A DNA stretch of 43,486 nt, taken from NCBI GenBank assembly GCA_018240295.1, contig JAFEGB010000347.1, positions 1 to 43,486 on the forward strand, written 5' to 3'. Positions 9,890 to 17,931 of this stretch are shown piece by piece. Each line of letters starts with the position of its first letter. Within the stretch, counting starts at the first letter, position 1. Source of the stretch: Pseudomonadota bacterium. GTDB taxonomy: Bacteria; Pseudomonadota; Gammaproteobacteria; Competibacterales; Competibacteraceae. The notes under the pieces are model-generated. The model saw only the letters and a program-made list of their open reading frames with translations, did no database searches and had not been told where the DNA came from. Position numbers and translations under genes: made by a program.

Positions 9890-9911
9890 AGCCAGCCGGC
9901 ACGTCCGGTGT
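9890..9911 (-). terminator. Possible hairpin downstream of ctpA
   Basis: A 7-bp perfect stem (9890-9896 with 9905-9911, TGCCGGC/GCCGGCA) with an 8-nt loop lies 41 bases past the ctpA stop on the minus strand. There is no U-tract, so it may be an mRNA 3'-end stabiliser or a weak terminator. The rest of the 9735-9951 spacer shows no gene. Confidence 0.35.
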
Positions 9912-9951
9912 ACGGTTTCGCGCCGGCCGGACCTGCCACTGGCCGCACGAC

Positions 9952-11292
9952 TCACTTGCGTCCGAGCAGCGCCAGCCCCTTCAGCAGGTTCAGGGCCTCG
10001 GCGAGCGCGTAGTCGCTCTGCACGAGCGGCAGTTCGGTGGACCTGCCGGCGCCGGCCGGCGCCGCCTGGGCCGGATCGGCCTCGCCGGCCCCGCCGGTTT
10101 CGTTGCCGCGCTGCCCGGGGTTGTTCAGGTGGCCGGCGAGATCGGCCTCCTTGACCGTGTCGGCGGCCTCGACGCCGGTGACGCGCACGGCGTCGACGCG
10201 GATGTCCGGCTCGATGCCCTGGGCCTGGATCGAGCGGCCGCTCGGCGTGTAGTAGCGCGCCGTGGTCAGCTTCACGGCCGTGCCGTCGGCGAGCGGCATG
10301 ATGGTCTGCACCGAGCCCTTGCCGAAGGTGCGCGTGCCCATGATCACGGCGCGGCGCTGGTCCTGCAGCGCGCCGGCGACGATCTCGGAGGCCGAGGCCG
10401 AACCGCCGTTGACCAGCACGACCAGCGGCACGCCGTCGATCAGGTCGCCGGCACCGGCCTGGAAGTTCTGGCGCGAGCCGGATTCGCGGCCCTCGGTGTA
10501 GACGATCAGCCCCGAGTCGAGGAAGGCATCGGCGACCTCGACGGCGCCCGACAGCACGCCGCCGGGGTTGTTGCGCAGGTCGAGCACCAGGCCCTTGAGC
10601 CTGCCGCCGCCGGCCTGCTTCAGCGTCGCGAGCTGCTCGCGCAGGTAGCCGGCGGTGCGCGACTGGAACTGCGTGATGCGCACGTAGCCGTAGCCGGGCT
10701 CCAGCGCGCGGCTCTTGACGCTGCGCACCGTGATCACGTCACGGGTCAGCGTGATCTCCAGCGGCTTGTCCTCGCCGGCGCGCACGACGGTCAGCTTCAC
10801 CGAGGAGCCGACCGAGCCGCGCATCAGCTTCACCGAATCGGCGAGGCCGAGGCCCTTGGTCGGTGTGTCGTCGATGCGCACGATCAGGTCGCCGGCGCGG
10901 ATGCCGGCGCGCGCCGCCGGCGTGTCGTCGATCGGCGAGATGACCTTGACGAAGCCGTCCTCCTGCCCGACCTCGATGCCGAGCCCGCCGAACTCGCCGG
11001 TGGTGCCGACCTGCATCTCGCGGTAGCCCTCTTTGTCGAGGTAGGACGAGTGCGGATCGAGGCCGGCGAGCATGCCGCGCACGGCGCTTTCGAGCAGCTT
11101 GCGGTCATCGACCGGCTCGACGTAGTCGTGGCGCACGCGTTCGAGGATCTCGGTGAAGGCGCGCAGTTCCTCGAACGGCAGCGCCGGCGGTGCCGCCGGA
11201 TCCGCGGCCGACACCGCGCCGACCCAGGCGAGACCGGCGCCGGCGATGGCGCCGGTGAGCAACGACAGAGCGTGGCGATACGGAAACTTCAT
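9952..11292 (-). CDS. ctpA: S41 family C-terminal processing peptidase (CtpA)
   Basis: A periplasmic serine protease that trims proteins at their C-termini. It has 446 residues, a signal peptide (KFPYRHALSLLTGAIAGAGLAWVGAVSAAD), an N-terminal FTEILERVRHDYVEPVD helix, a PDZ domain with FGGLGIEVG and GIRAGDLIVRIDD (about 100-190), and the S41 core. Within NGGSASASEIVAGAL and TFGKGSVQTI the Ser-Lys dyad falls at S300 and K325, the spacing of known CtpA/CtpB enzymes. Start ATG at 11292 with GGAG upstream. It follows gpmI on the same strand after 282 bp. In many gammaproteobacteria an envC-type M23 peptidase gene sits between these two; none is present here. The 282-bp spacer contains short purine repeats (ACGGAACGGAC type, near 11325-11350) and no gene. 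Confidence 0.95.
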   Translation of the reverse strand: MKFPYRHALSLLTGAIAGAGLAWVGAVSAADPAAPPALPFEELRAFTEILERVRHDYVEPVDDRKLLESAVRGMLAGLDPHSSYLDKEGYREMQVGTTGEFGGLGIEVGQEDGFVKVISPIDDTPAARAGIRAGDLIVRIDDTPTKGLGLADSVKLMRGSVGSSVKLTVVRAGEDKPLEITLTRDVITVRSVKSRALEPGYGYVRITQFQSRTAGYLREQLATLKQAGGGRLKGLVLDLRNNPGGVLSGAVEVADAFLDSGLIVYTEGRESGSRQNFQAGAGDLIDGVPLVVLVNGGSASASEIVAGALQDQRRAVIMGTRTFGKGSVQTIMPLADGTAVKLTTARYYTPSGRSIQAQGIEPDIRVDAVRVTGVEAADTVKEADLAGHLNNPGQRGNETGGAGEADPAQAAPAGAGRSTELPLVQSDYALAEALNLLKGLALLGRK

Positions 11293-11574
11293 GACGACTC
11301 CGGGTGCGCGGCGCGCGACAGAACGGACGGAACGGACAAAACGAAGGAAGGCCGCCGCGGCGGCCCCGGCGCGGTCGATTCTGGCGCGGATCGCGGCCCG
11401 ATGGCAGGTGTCAGGCTGTTGCACGGCCATGCGGGCCGGGCTGCGCCGGGGAGCCTGCGCCCCGCGGGGGAGGAGCCGGTTCCGGCCCGGGCCTTGTGCG
11501 TCGGCCCGGGTCGTGCGCCGGCGCCGCCACCCGCGGGGTGCAGGGCATGCGGAGCGCGCGGACGGAAGGGGATT

Positions 11575-13116
11575 TCAGTCCAGCGCCAGCAGCGGCCGGC
11601 CGGTCATCTCCGGCGGCTGCGGCAGGTTCAGGAGTTTCAGCACGGTCGGAGCCACGTCGCAGAGCGCGCCGGTGCCGGCCGGCGTGCCGCGGCGCCCGGC
11701 GTGCGAGACGTACAGGAAGGGCACGACGTTGGTCGTGTGCGCGGTGTTGGCCTGCGCGCTGTCGGCGTCCCACATGCTCTCGACGTTGCCGTGATCGGCG
11801 GTGACCAGCATCTCGCCGCCGACCTCGGCGAGCGCGGCATCGAGCCGGCCGAGCGCGGCGTCGATGGCCTCGACCGCCTGCACGGCGGCGGCGTAGAGGC
11901 CGGTGTGGCCGACCATGTCGGGGTTCGCGTAGTTGACGACGATCAGGTCGAAGGCGCGCGCGCGGATCGCCTCGACCAGCCGGTCGGTGACCTCGGGCGC
12001 GCTCATCTGCGGCTGCAGGTCGTAGGTCGCGACCTTCGGCGACGGGATCAGGATGCGCTCCTCGCCCGGATACGGCGGCTCGCGTCCGCCGCTGAAGAAG
12101 AAGGTCACGTGCGCATACTTTTCGGTCTCGGCGATGCGCAGCTGCGTGCGGCCGTGCTGCGCGAGCCAGTCGCCGAGCACGTTGGAGAGGTCCTCGGGCG
12201 CGTAGGCGACCGGTGCCGGAATCGACTTCTGGTACTGCGTCAGGCACACGAAGCCGGCGAGGGCCGGCGCGCGGGCGCGCGCGAAGCCGCTGAAATCCGG
12301 TTCGACGAAGGCGCGCGTCAGCTCGCGCGCCCGGTCGGCGCGGAAGTTCATGAACACGACCGCATCGCCGTCGGCGACCGTCACCGGCGCGCCGATCACG
12401 GTCGGCGCGACGAATTCGTCGTTCTCGCCGCGCCCGTAGGCCGCGGCCAGCCCGGCGGCGGCATCGGCGGCCGTGTGTGTGCCCCGGGCATCGACGATCA
12501 GTTCATACGCCGCCTGCACGCGCTCCCAGCGGTTGTCGCGATCCATCGCGTAGTAGCGTCCGACCAGCGTCGCGATGCGCGCGACGCCGGTGGCCGCACA
12601 GACGGCATCCATCGCCGCGAGCGAATCGGCGGCGCTGCGCGGCGGCGTGTCGCGCCCGTCGAGGAAGGCATGCACGTACACGCGCTGCGCACCGCGACCG
12701 GCGGCCAGGCGCACCATCGCCTGCAGGTGCTCCTCGTGGCTGTGCACGCCGCCCGGCGACAGCAGGCCCATGACGTGCACGGCACCGCCCCCCGCGACCG
12801 CGGCATCGACGGCCTTGCACAGCACCGGGTTTTCGAAGAACCCGCCGTGCTCGATGGCGAGACCGATGCGGGTCAGCTCCTGATACACGACGCGGCCGGC
12901 GCCGAGGTTCATGTGCCCGACCTCGGAGTTACCCATCTGCCCGGCCGGCAGGCCGACCGACAGCCCCGAGGTGTCGATCAGCGTGTGCGGGTGCGTGGCC
13001 CACAGCCGGTCCCAGTTCGGCGTATGCGCGCCGAGGATCGCGTTGTGGGCCGGATCCTCGCTGTAACCCCAGCCGTCGAGGATCGCGAGGACGAGGGGGC
13101 GGCGCGTGGCGGGCAT
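11575..13116 (-). CDS. gpmI: 2,3-bisphosphoglycerate-independent phosphoglycerate mutase
   Basis: Interconverts 3- and 2-phosphoglycerate through a phosphoserine intermediate with two Mn2+ ions. It has 513 residues, the normal length. The N-terminal metal motif is [13 protein letters not shown]. The catalytic Ser is S64 in [16 protein letters not shown]. The inserted transferase domain carries [13 protein letters not shown] and [14 protein letters not shown]. The C-terminal metal site has [12 protein letters not shown] and [11 protein letters not shown]. The start is ATG at 13116 ([16 protein letters not shown]); an in-frame extension of 20 residues has no family match. It is divergent from the rhodanese gene, the arrangement seen in many gammaproteobacteria (gpmI next to yibN-grxC-secB). 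Confidence 0.98.
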   Translation of the reverse strand: MPATRRPLVLAILDGWGYSEDPAHNAILGAHTPNWDRLWATHPHTLIDTSGLSVGLPAGQMGNSEVGHMNLGAGRVVYQELTRIGLAIEHGGFFENPVLCKAVDAAVAGGGAVHVMGLLSPGGVHSHEEHLQAMVRLAAGRGAQRVYVHAFLDGRDTPPRSAADSLAAMDAVCAATGVARIATLVGRYYAMDRDNRWERVQAAYELIVDARGTHTAADAAAGLAAAYGRGENDEFVAPTVIGAPVTVADGDAVVFMNFRADRARELTRAFVEPDFSGFARARAPALAGFVCLTQYQKSIPAPVAYAPEDLSNVLGDWLAQHGRTQLRIAETEKYAHVTFFFSGGREPPYPGEERILIPSPKVATYDLQPQMSAPEVTDRLVEAIRARAFDLIVVNYANPDMVGHTGLYAAAVQAVEAIDAALGRLDAALAEVGGEMLVTADHGNVESMWDADSAQANTAHTTNVVPFLYVSHAGRRGTPAGTGALCDVAPTVLKLLNLPQPPEMTGRPLLALD

Positions 13117-13152
13117 GGCAGGGGGTTCTCCGCGGTTGCAGGATGGATGGCC

Positions 13153-13176
13153 GTGCCGGGCGCACACGCCCGGCAC
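13153..13176. promoter_or_regulatory. Perfect dyad in the gpmI leader region
   Basis: A 9-bp perfect inverted repeat (13153-13161 with 13168-13176, GTGCCGGGC/GCCCGGCAC) with a 6-base centre lies 37 bases upstream of the gpmI ATG, in the region divergent from the rhodanese gene. It may act as an operator or as an mRNA hairpin. A -10-like TACAAT at 13259-13264 serves the rhodanese side; I see no good -35 for it. Confidence 0.4.
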
Positions 13177-13302
13177 ACCTAAGGGCGTGAAAGGATAAAG
13201 ACTTCCCCCCTGCGGATGCCAGCCGCACGGTGCGCGCCCGGGGCGCGTCCGGGCGGGTTACAATCGCCGTCCCTCACCGCCGCCCCGCCGGGTTTCCGCC
13301 GC

Positions 13303-13728
13303 ATGCAGACCTTTCTCGACTTCGCCGCGCGCAACTGGCTGCTGTTTGCCGCCTTCCTCGCGATCCTCGTCGCCCTGCTCGTCACCGAATTCCTGCGCCT
13401 GTCCCGCGGCGTCAAGGCGATCGGCGTGCAGGATGCGCTGCGCCGGCTCAACGACGAGACCGCCGTGCTGGTCGACGTGCGCGATCCCGGCGAATTCCGC
13501 AACGGCCACATCAGCGGCGCCCGCCACCTGCCGGCCGGCGAGTTCGACCGGCGCATCGGCGAGCTCGACAAGTACCGCGACCGCGAACTCATCGTCTGCT
13601 GCCAGCACGGCAACCGCTCGGCACCGCTGGCGGCGAAGCTGAAGAAGGCCGGCTTCACGTCGGTCATGAACCTCGCCGGCGGCGTCGCCGCGTGGACCGG
13701 CGCCGGCCTGCCGCTGGTGCGCAAGTGA
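13303..13728 (+). CDS. Membrane-anchored rhodanese-like sulfurtransferase (YibN-like)
   Basis: A 141-residue protein with an N-terminal membrane anchor (NWLLFAAFLAILVALLVTEFL, about 10-30) and a single rhodanese domain: VLVDVRDPGEFRNGHISGA and VCCQHGNRSAPLAAKL. The active-site loop CQHGNRS has its Cys at residue 100, so sulfurtransferase chemistry is possible. The start is ATG at 13303, which gives the usual anchor start (QTFLDFAARNW). Its stop overlaps the GTG start of the glutaredoxin gene (GTGA at 13725-13728). The order rhodanese-grxC-secB-gpsA is a conserved gammaproteobacterial block. Confidence 0.95.
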   Translation: MQTFLDFAARNWLLFAAFLAILVALLVTEFLRLSRGVKAIGVQDALRRLNDETAVLVDVRDPGEFRNGHISGARHLPAGEFDRRIGELDKYRDRELIVCCQHGNRSAPLAAKLKKAGFTSVMNLAGGVAAWTGAGLPLVRK

Positions 13729-14009
13729 ACGCGCCGGCGCGCCGGCCCGAGATCATCGTCTACGCCTCGCGCTGGTGCCCGTACTGCCGCGCGGCCTTCG
13801 CGCTGCTCGATCGCAAGGGCGTCGCCTACGAGGTGCTCGATGTCGACGAGCAGCCGGCGCTGTGGAACGAGATCGACGCGCGCACCGGCCGCGACACCGT
13901 GCCGCAGACCTTCATCGACGGCCAGCACGTCGGCGGCTACGACGACATGGCCGCACTCGATCGCGCCGGCGGCCTCGACCCGCTGCTGTTCCCGAAGGCC
14001 CCCGGCTGA
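13725..14009 (+). CDS. grxC: Glutaredoxin 3
   Basis: A 94-residue dithiol glutaredoxin that reduces disulfides and mixed disulfides with glutathione. It has the active site CPYC at residues 18-21, the cis-Pro motif TVPQTFIDG and the glutathione-contacting GGYDDMAALD. The start is GTG at 13725, overlapping the rhodanese stop by 4 bp; it gives the correct distance to the first beta strand (EIIVYAS). It is followed by secB after 146 bp that contain a promoter-like sequence. Confidence 0.95.
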   Translation: MNAPARRPEIIVYASRWCPYCRAAFALLDRKGVAYEVLDVDEQPALWNEIDARTGRDTVPQTFIDGQHVGGYDDMAALDRAGGLDPLLFPKAPG

Positions 14010-14043
14010 AAGCAAGCCCCCGCCCGCACGCCGGCGCGCGTGC

Positions 14044-14072
14044 TTGGCCGTACCGCAGCGCGCGCGTATAAA
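14044..14072 (+). promoter_or_regulatory. Sigma-70-like promoter for secB
   Basis: TTGGCC at 14044-14049 and TATAAA at 14067-14072 are separated by 17 bases, 83 bases ahead of the secB ATG. It would give secB-gpsA expression independent of the upstream rhodanese-grxC pair. Judged by eye only. Confidence 0.5.
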
Positions 14073-14155
14073 GCCTGACCCGCCCGGGCGCACGCCGTCC
14101 GCGCCGCCAGCAACCCTCAAGACCCTCCAAGACCACGGTCCGGAAGCCGACACCC

Positions 14156-14647
14156 ATGAGCGAGCAGAACAGCGCCCCGCAGCAGCCGCAGCAGCACTTC
14201 GAGATCCAGAAGCTGTACACGAAGGACATCTCCTTCGAGACCCCGAACTCGCCGATGATCTTCACCGAGCAGTGGACCGGCGAGAGCCAGCTGCAGCTGC
14301 ACAACGAATCCGCGCAGCTCGCCGACAACATCCACGAAGTCGTGCTGACCGTCACCGTCACCACCAAGCAGGGCGACAAGACCGCCTACCTGTGCGAAGT
14401 CCGCCAGGCCGGCATCTTCACGATCGCCGGCTTCGCACCCGACCAGCTCGCGGCGATGCTCGGTGCCTACTGCCCGAACGTGCTGTTCCCGTATGCGCGC
14501 GAGGCGGTCTCGAACCTGATCCAGCGCGGCGGCTTCCCGCCGCTGCAGCTCGCGCCGGTGAACTTCGACGCGCTGTACATGCAGCACCTGCAGGCCAAGC
14601 AGGCGCAGCAGATGCAGGCCGGCCAGCCGAGCAGCGGCACGGCCTGA
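14156..14647 (+). CDS. secB: Protein-export chaperone SecB
   Basis: A cytosolic tetrameric chaperone that keeps preproteins unfolded and delivers them to SecA. It has 163 residues with the family landmarks [47 protein letters not shown] and [20 protein letters not shown], followed by the SecA-contacting C-terminal region. The N-terminal ([13 protein letters not shown]) and C-terminal ([13 protein letters not shown]) tails are Gln-rich and disordered. ATG at 14156. It is followed by gpsA after 43 bp, as in other gammaproteobacteria. Confidence 0.98.
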   Translation: MSEQNSAPQQPQQHFEIQKLYTKDISFETPNSPMIFTEQWTGESQLQLHNESAQLADNIHEVVLTVTVTTKQGDKTAYLCEVRQAGIFTIAGFAPDQLAAMLGAYCPNVLFPYAREAVSNLIQRGGFPPLQLAPVNFDALYMQHLQAKQAQQMQAGQPSSGTA

Positions 14648-14690
14648 CCGGCCTGCTCCGGCTGACCCTGCCCCGCCCGCCCGGCACCTG

Positions 14691-15686
14691 ATGGCCACGC
14701 TCGCGGTACTCGGCGCCGGCTCCTGGGGCACGGCGCTCGCGCTGCTGCTGGCGCGCAACGGTCATGCCGTGCGCCTGTGGGGCCACGATCCGGCGCAGGT
14801 CGCACGGCTCGCCACCGAACGCGAGAACGCCGCCTTCCTGCCCGGCGTGACGCTGCCCGGGTGCATCGCACCGGGCGCCGATCTCGCCGCCGCCTGTGCC
14901 GGTGCGGCGATGGTGCTGGTGGTCGTGCCGAGCCACGCCTTCGTCGCGACGCTCGATGCGCTCGCCGCGCTGGCGCAGCCGCCGGCGGCGCTCGCCTGGG
15001 CCACCAAGGGGCTGGAGCCGCGCACCGGACGCTTCCTGCACGAGGTCGCGCGCGAGCGCCTCGGCAGCCGGCCGCTGGCGGTGGTCTCCGGCCCGAACTT
15101 CGCGCGCGAGGTCGCGCGCGGCCTGCCGACCGCGACCACGGTCGCGAGCCTCGACGCCGGCTGGGCGGCGACGGTCGCCGGCTTCCTGCACGGGCGCGAC
15201 TTCCGCGCCTACACCGTCACCGACGTGAGCGGCGTCGAACTCGGCGGTGCGGTCAAGAACGTGCTCGCGATCGCCTGCGGCGTCGCCGATGGCCTCGGAT
15301 ACGGCGCCAACGCCCGCGCGGCGCTGATCACGCGCGGTCTGGCCGAGATGGTCCGCCTCGGCCTCGCCTGCGGCGGCCGGCGCGAGACCTTCATGGGGCT
15401 CGCCGGCGTCGGCGATCTGGTGCTCACCTGCACCGATGACCAGTCGCGCAACCGCCGCTTCGGCCTCGCGCTCGGACGCGGAGCCGGCGTCGGGGAGGCA
15501 CTCGCCGGCATCGGTCAGGTCGTCGAGGGCGCGGCCGCGGTCGCCGAAGTCCTGAAGCTCGCGCGCAGCCACGGCGTCGAGATGCCGATCTCCGAGCAGG
15601 TCGAGGCCGTCGTCCACGGCGGCCGGCCACCGGCGGCAGCGGTCGAGGCCCTGCTGGCGCGCGAGCCGCGCGATGACGGGGTGTGA
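14691..15686 (+). CDS. gpsA: NAD(P)+-dependent glycerol-3-phosphate dehydrogenase
   Basis: Reduces dihydroxyacetone phosphate to sn-glycerol-3-phosphate, the first step toward phospholipids. It has 331 residues. The N-terminal dinucleotide motif is [37 protein letters not shown] and the catalytic Lys K189 in [15 protein letters not shown] follow, then [20 protein letters not shown], which closes the substrate site. ATG at 14691; the gene lies in the secB operon. Nothing unusual. Confidence 0.97.
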   Translation: MATLAVLGAGSWGTALALLLARNGHAVRLWGHDPAQVARLATERENAAFLPGVTLPGCIAPGADLAAACAGAAMVLVVVPSHAFVATLDALAALAQPPAALAWATKGLEPRTGRFLHEVARERLGSRPLAVVSGPNFAREVARGLPTATTVASLDAGWAATVAGFLHGRDFRAYTVTDVSGVELGGAVKNVLAIACGVADGLGYGANARAALITRGLAEMVRLGLACGGRRETFMGLAGVGDLVLTCTDDQSRNRRFGLALGRGAGVGEALAGIGQVVEGAAAVAEVLKLARSHGVEMPISEQVEAVVHGGRPPAAAVEALLAREPRDDGV

Positions 15687-15695
15687 GGACGGCCC

Positions 15696-16139
15696 ATGTA
15701 CGGATGGCTGCTGCTGCTGCACATCCTCGGTGCCAGCGTCTGGACCGGCGGGCACCTCGTGCTGTCGCTCGTGATCCTGCCCGGTGTGCTGCGCGAGCGC
15801 TCGGCAGCGAAGCTGCTCGCGTTCGAATCGGGCTTCGAGAAGATCGGCATGCCGGCGCTGGTCGTGCAGGTCGTCACCGGCCTGCTGCTCGCCTGGCGGC
15901 AGCTGCCGCAGCTGACGGCGTGGTTCGATCCGGCCAATCCGCTCGCGCACGCGATCCTTGCCAAGCTCGGACTGCTGCTCGCGACCTTCCTGCTCGCGCT
16001 CGATGCCAAACTGCGCGTGCTGCCGCACTTCGATGATTCGCGGCTCACCGACATGGCCTGGCACATCGTGCCGGTGACGGTGCTGTCGGTGCTGTTCGTC
16101 GCGGCCGGCGTGTCGTTTCGCACCGGCTGGCTGTACTGA
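15696..16139 (+). CDS. CopD-like four-helix membrane protein
   Basis: A 147-residue membrane protein with four hydrophobic helices (about 1-28, 48-68, 85-106 and 121-142). His residues in WLLLLHILGASVWTGGH and in MAWHIVPVTVLSV sit in the positions expected of the CopD/YtnA-like domain, which can coordinate haem or copper. ATG at 15696, 9 bp past gpsA, so probably the last gene of that transcript. Function is not established; a role in copper handling is the family suggestion only. Confidence 0.82.
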   Translation: MYGWLLLLHILGASVWTGGHLVLSLVILPGVLRERSAAKLLAFESGFEKIGMPALVVQVVTGLLLAWRQLPQLTAWFDPANPLAHAILAKLGLLLATFLLALDAKLRVLPHFDDSRLTDMAWHIVPVTVLSVLFVAAGVSFRTGWLY

Positions 16140-16165
16140 AACGCCTGCACCGGCAATGCGCCCGC

Positions 16166-16193
16166 CCCTGCCGCGCACCGCCTCGCGGCAGGG
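16166..16193. terminator. Bidirectional hairpin between convergent genes
   Basis: A perfect 10-bp stem (16166-16175 with 16184-16193, CCCTGCCGCG/CGCGGCAGGG) with an 8-nt loop lies between the CopD-like gene (ends 16139) and the convergent SGNH gene (ends 16206). The position and strength fit a shared terminator, although neither side has a run of Ts. Confidence 0.6.
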
Positions 16194-16205
16194 ACGCGCG
16201 CCGGC

Positions 16206-17090
16206 TTACGGCGCCAGCGTCGTCGCCAGCGTGCCGCCGGTGCTGCCGGCATCGAGCGTGTCGATGCCCATCGCCACCTGCGCGGCGAGGCAGTGGTAGC
16301 CGAGGTCGTTCTGATGCAGGCCGTCGGCAGTCAGCATCGCCGCCAACAGCGGGGCATCCTTCGCGGCGAGCTGCTGCATCAGTTCGTAGCGCTGCACGAC
16401 CGGCACGTCGAACTCGTCGCCGAGCTGCTCGATCAGCTCGACATAGGCCTCGATCTGCTTCGCGGCTGCGGTCTGCGGCGCGTACTGCGGCGGCATCAGG
16501 ATCACGTCGATGCCGGCACTGCGCAGCGCCGCCAGACCTTCCTTGAGCGTCGCGGCGAACTGTTCGAGCGGGACGTTGCGCACCACGTCATTGGCGCCGG
16601 CCTGCCAGATCACCAGCGTCGGGTCGTTCGGATAGACATCCTTGCCGAAGCGCGCCAGCGTCTGCGTGGCCACCTCGCCGCCGCGGCCCTTGTTGATGAC
16701 CTCGATCGGCTCGCCGACGTAGCGCGTGCGCAGCAGGCTGCCGAGCTGGGCCGGATAGGTGTTGGCCGGCGAGCTGGCGCCGTAGCCTTCGGTCGACGAG
16801 GAGCCGATCGCGACGATGGTCAGCGGCTCGCGCCGGTCGATCCGGGCGCGCGTGCGCTCCAGCGCGCCGTCGAGGCGCACCATCTGCGCCGGCAGCACGC
16901 AGCGGCGGTCGATCGACAGCTTGCCGCTTTCGGCACGCACCGGCTTCGGGGCGAGCAGCACCATCGCCGCCAGCAGGCCGCCGAGGCCGGCGAGCGCCAG
17001 ATGCCGGGCCTTGCGGCTGTTGCGCGGCAGCGCGTGGCTGCGCGCGCTCGGCTCGGAGTGGGTGTGCTTGCGCAGGGTATCGGGTCGCAT
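16206..17090 (-). CDS. Exported SGNH/GDSL hydrolase (intact catalytic residues)
   Basis: A 294-residue protein with a hydrophobic N-terminal segment (about 29-50, HLALAGLGGLLAAMVLLAP) ending in PVRAES, so exported or anchored facing the periplasm. The SGNH blocks are complete: nucleophile S98 in AIGSSSTEG, the Gly of INKGRGGEVATQ, WQAGANDVVRN for block III, and D256/H259 in ADGLHQNDLGYH. Such enzymes act as esterases or as acyltransferases on glycans. It is the third gene of a minus-strand group led by an OpgC acyltransferase, which suggests work on a periplasmic glucan or other glycan. ATG at 17090 with GGGAG upstream, 40 bp past the stop of the degenerate paralog. Confidence 0.88.
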   Translation of the reverse strand: MRPDTLRKHTHSEPSARSHALPRNSRKARHLALAGLGGLLAAMVLLAPKPVRAESGKLSIDRRCVLPAQMVRLDGALERTRARIDRREPLTIVAIGSSSTEGYGASSPANTYPAQLGSLLRTRYVGEPIEVINKGRGGEVATQTLARFGKDVYPNDPTLVIWQAGANDVVRNVPLEQFAATLKEGLAALRSAGIDVILMPPQYAPQTAAAKQIEAYVELIEQLGDEFDVPVVQRYELMQQLAAKDAPLLAAMLTADGLHQNDLGYHCLAAQVAMGIDTLDAGSTGGTLATTLAP

Positions 17091-17130
17091 CGGGTGTCTC
17101 CCTGTTATGGCGCTGCGCCTTCACCGGCGC

Positions 17131-17931
17131 TCAGCGTGAAGCCCGGTCGATCATGTCGGCCAGGTACCGGCCGAGACAGTCGTGGATGCGATCGGCAACC
17201 CGGCGCTGTGACTCGGCGTCCGCCGGATCGAGGTCGAGCAAGCCCTGCTCGACCCACCGGCGCATGATTTCGAAACGCGGGAACAGCGCGGCGCGCCGTC
17301 CCATCGCGATCTGGCGAAGGTAACCCAGATAAGGGCCGGCATCATAGAGAACAAAGGCTTCGCTGCCGTACTGCGCGTCGATCAGCAGCGTGTCGGCCGC
17401 GGCGTTCTCGGCGTACTGCAGGCCGTGCTCGATGGCATCGCCGAACTCGTTGATGTCGACGCCGCGGATCGCATCGACGGTGCCGGTCTGCCAGACCAGC
17501 AGTTCGGGGTGATAGGTCGCGAGCGCCTCGGGCAGCTTCTCGATCTGCTGGGCGGCGGTCTGGCCGGGGCGGGCGAGGTTGACGACGTGCACGCGCCTGT
17601 CGCCCCAGCGCGCCTCCAGCCAGTGCTCCATGCGCACCGGATAGCTCAGCGTCGGCGAGGTCGGGCCGGCACGCCCGGCGGTCGAGGCCGTGCCGAGCAC
17701 GAGGATGGTCACGTCGCGATTCTCAAGCCGCGCCGCGGCGACGTGCGACAGCGGGAACGGCGTGCCGCGGATCAGCGACGGATCGCCGCATTCGCTGACT
17801 TCGGGCGCGACCGGGGAATCATCGTCCTCGTCCGCCGACGGGACGGGCGGCACGACCTCGGCATGCACTCCGGCACCGAGCAGCGCGGCGAGCAGGAACA
17901 GCACGGGACGGCGGCAGCGGGGGGGAGTCAT
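17131..17931 (-). CDS. Degenerate SGNH-fold paralog, nucleophile lost
   Basis: A 266-residue protein with a signal peptide (RPVLFLLAALLGAGVHAE) and an acidic linker (SADEDDDSP). It aligns with the intact SGNH protein encoded next to it: ILVLGTASTAG at 80-86 replaces AIGSSSTEG, putting Ala where the nucleophilic Ser should be; NLARPGQTAAQQ matches block II; and WQTGTVDAIRG replaces WQAGANDVVRN, so the block III Asn is lost. DRIH (247-250) still fits block V. It is therefore probably a pseudoenzyme or binding protein rather than an esterase. The ATG at 17931 overlaps the opgC stop (ATGA), so the two are translationally coupled. Confidence 0.82.
   Translation of the reverse strand: MTPPRCRRPVLFLLAALLGAGVHAEVVPPVPSADEDDDSPVAPEVSECGDPSLIRGTPFPLSHVAAARLENRDVTILVLGTASTAGRAGPTSPTLSYPVRMEHWLEARWGDRRVHVVNLARPGQTAAQQIEKLPEALATYHPELLVWQTGTVDAIRGVDINEFGDAIEHGLQYAENAAADTLLIDAQYGSEAFVLYDAGPYLGYLRQIAMGRRAALFPRFEIMRRWVEQGLLDLDPADAESQRRVADRIHDCLGRYLADMIDRASR

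Noticed and set aside
11320-11350. Short purine repeat (GAACGGACGGAACGGAC) between gpmI and ctpA
   Set aside because: Too short and imperfect to be called a repeat element, and no structure or gene is attached.
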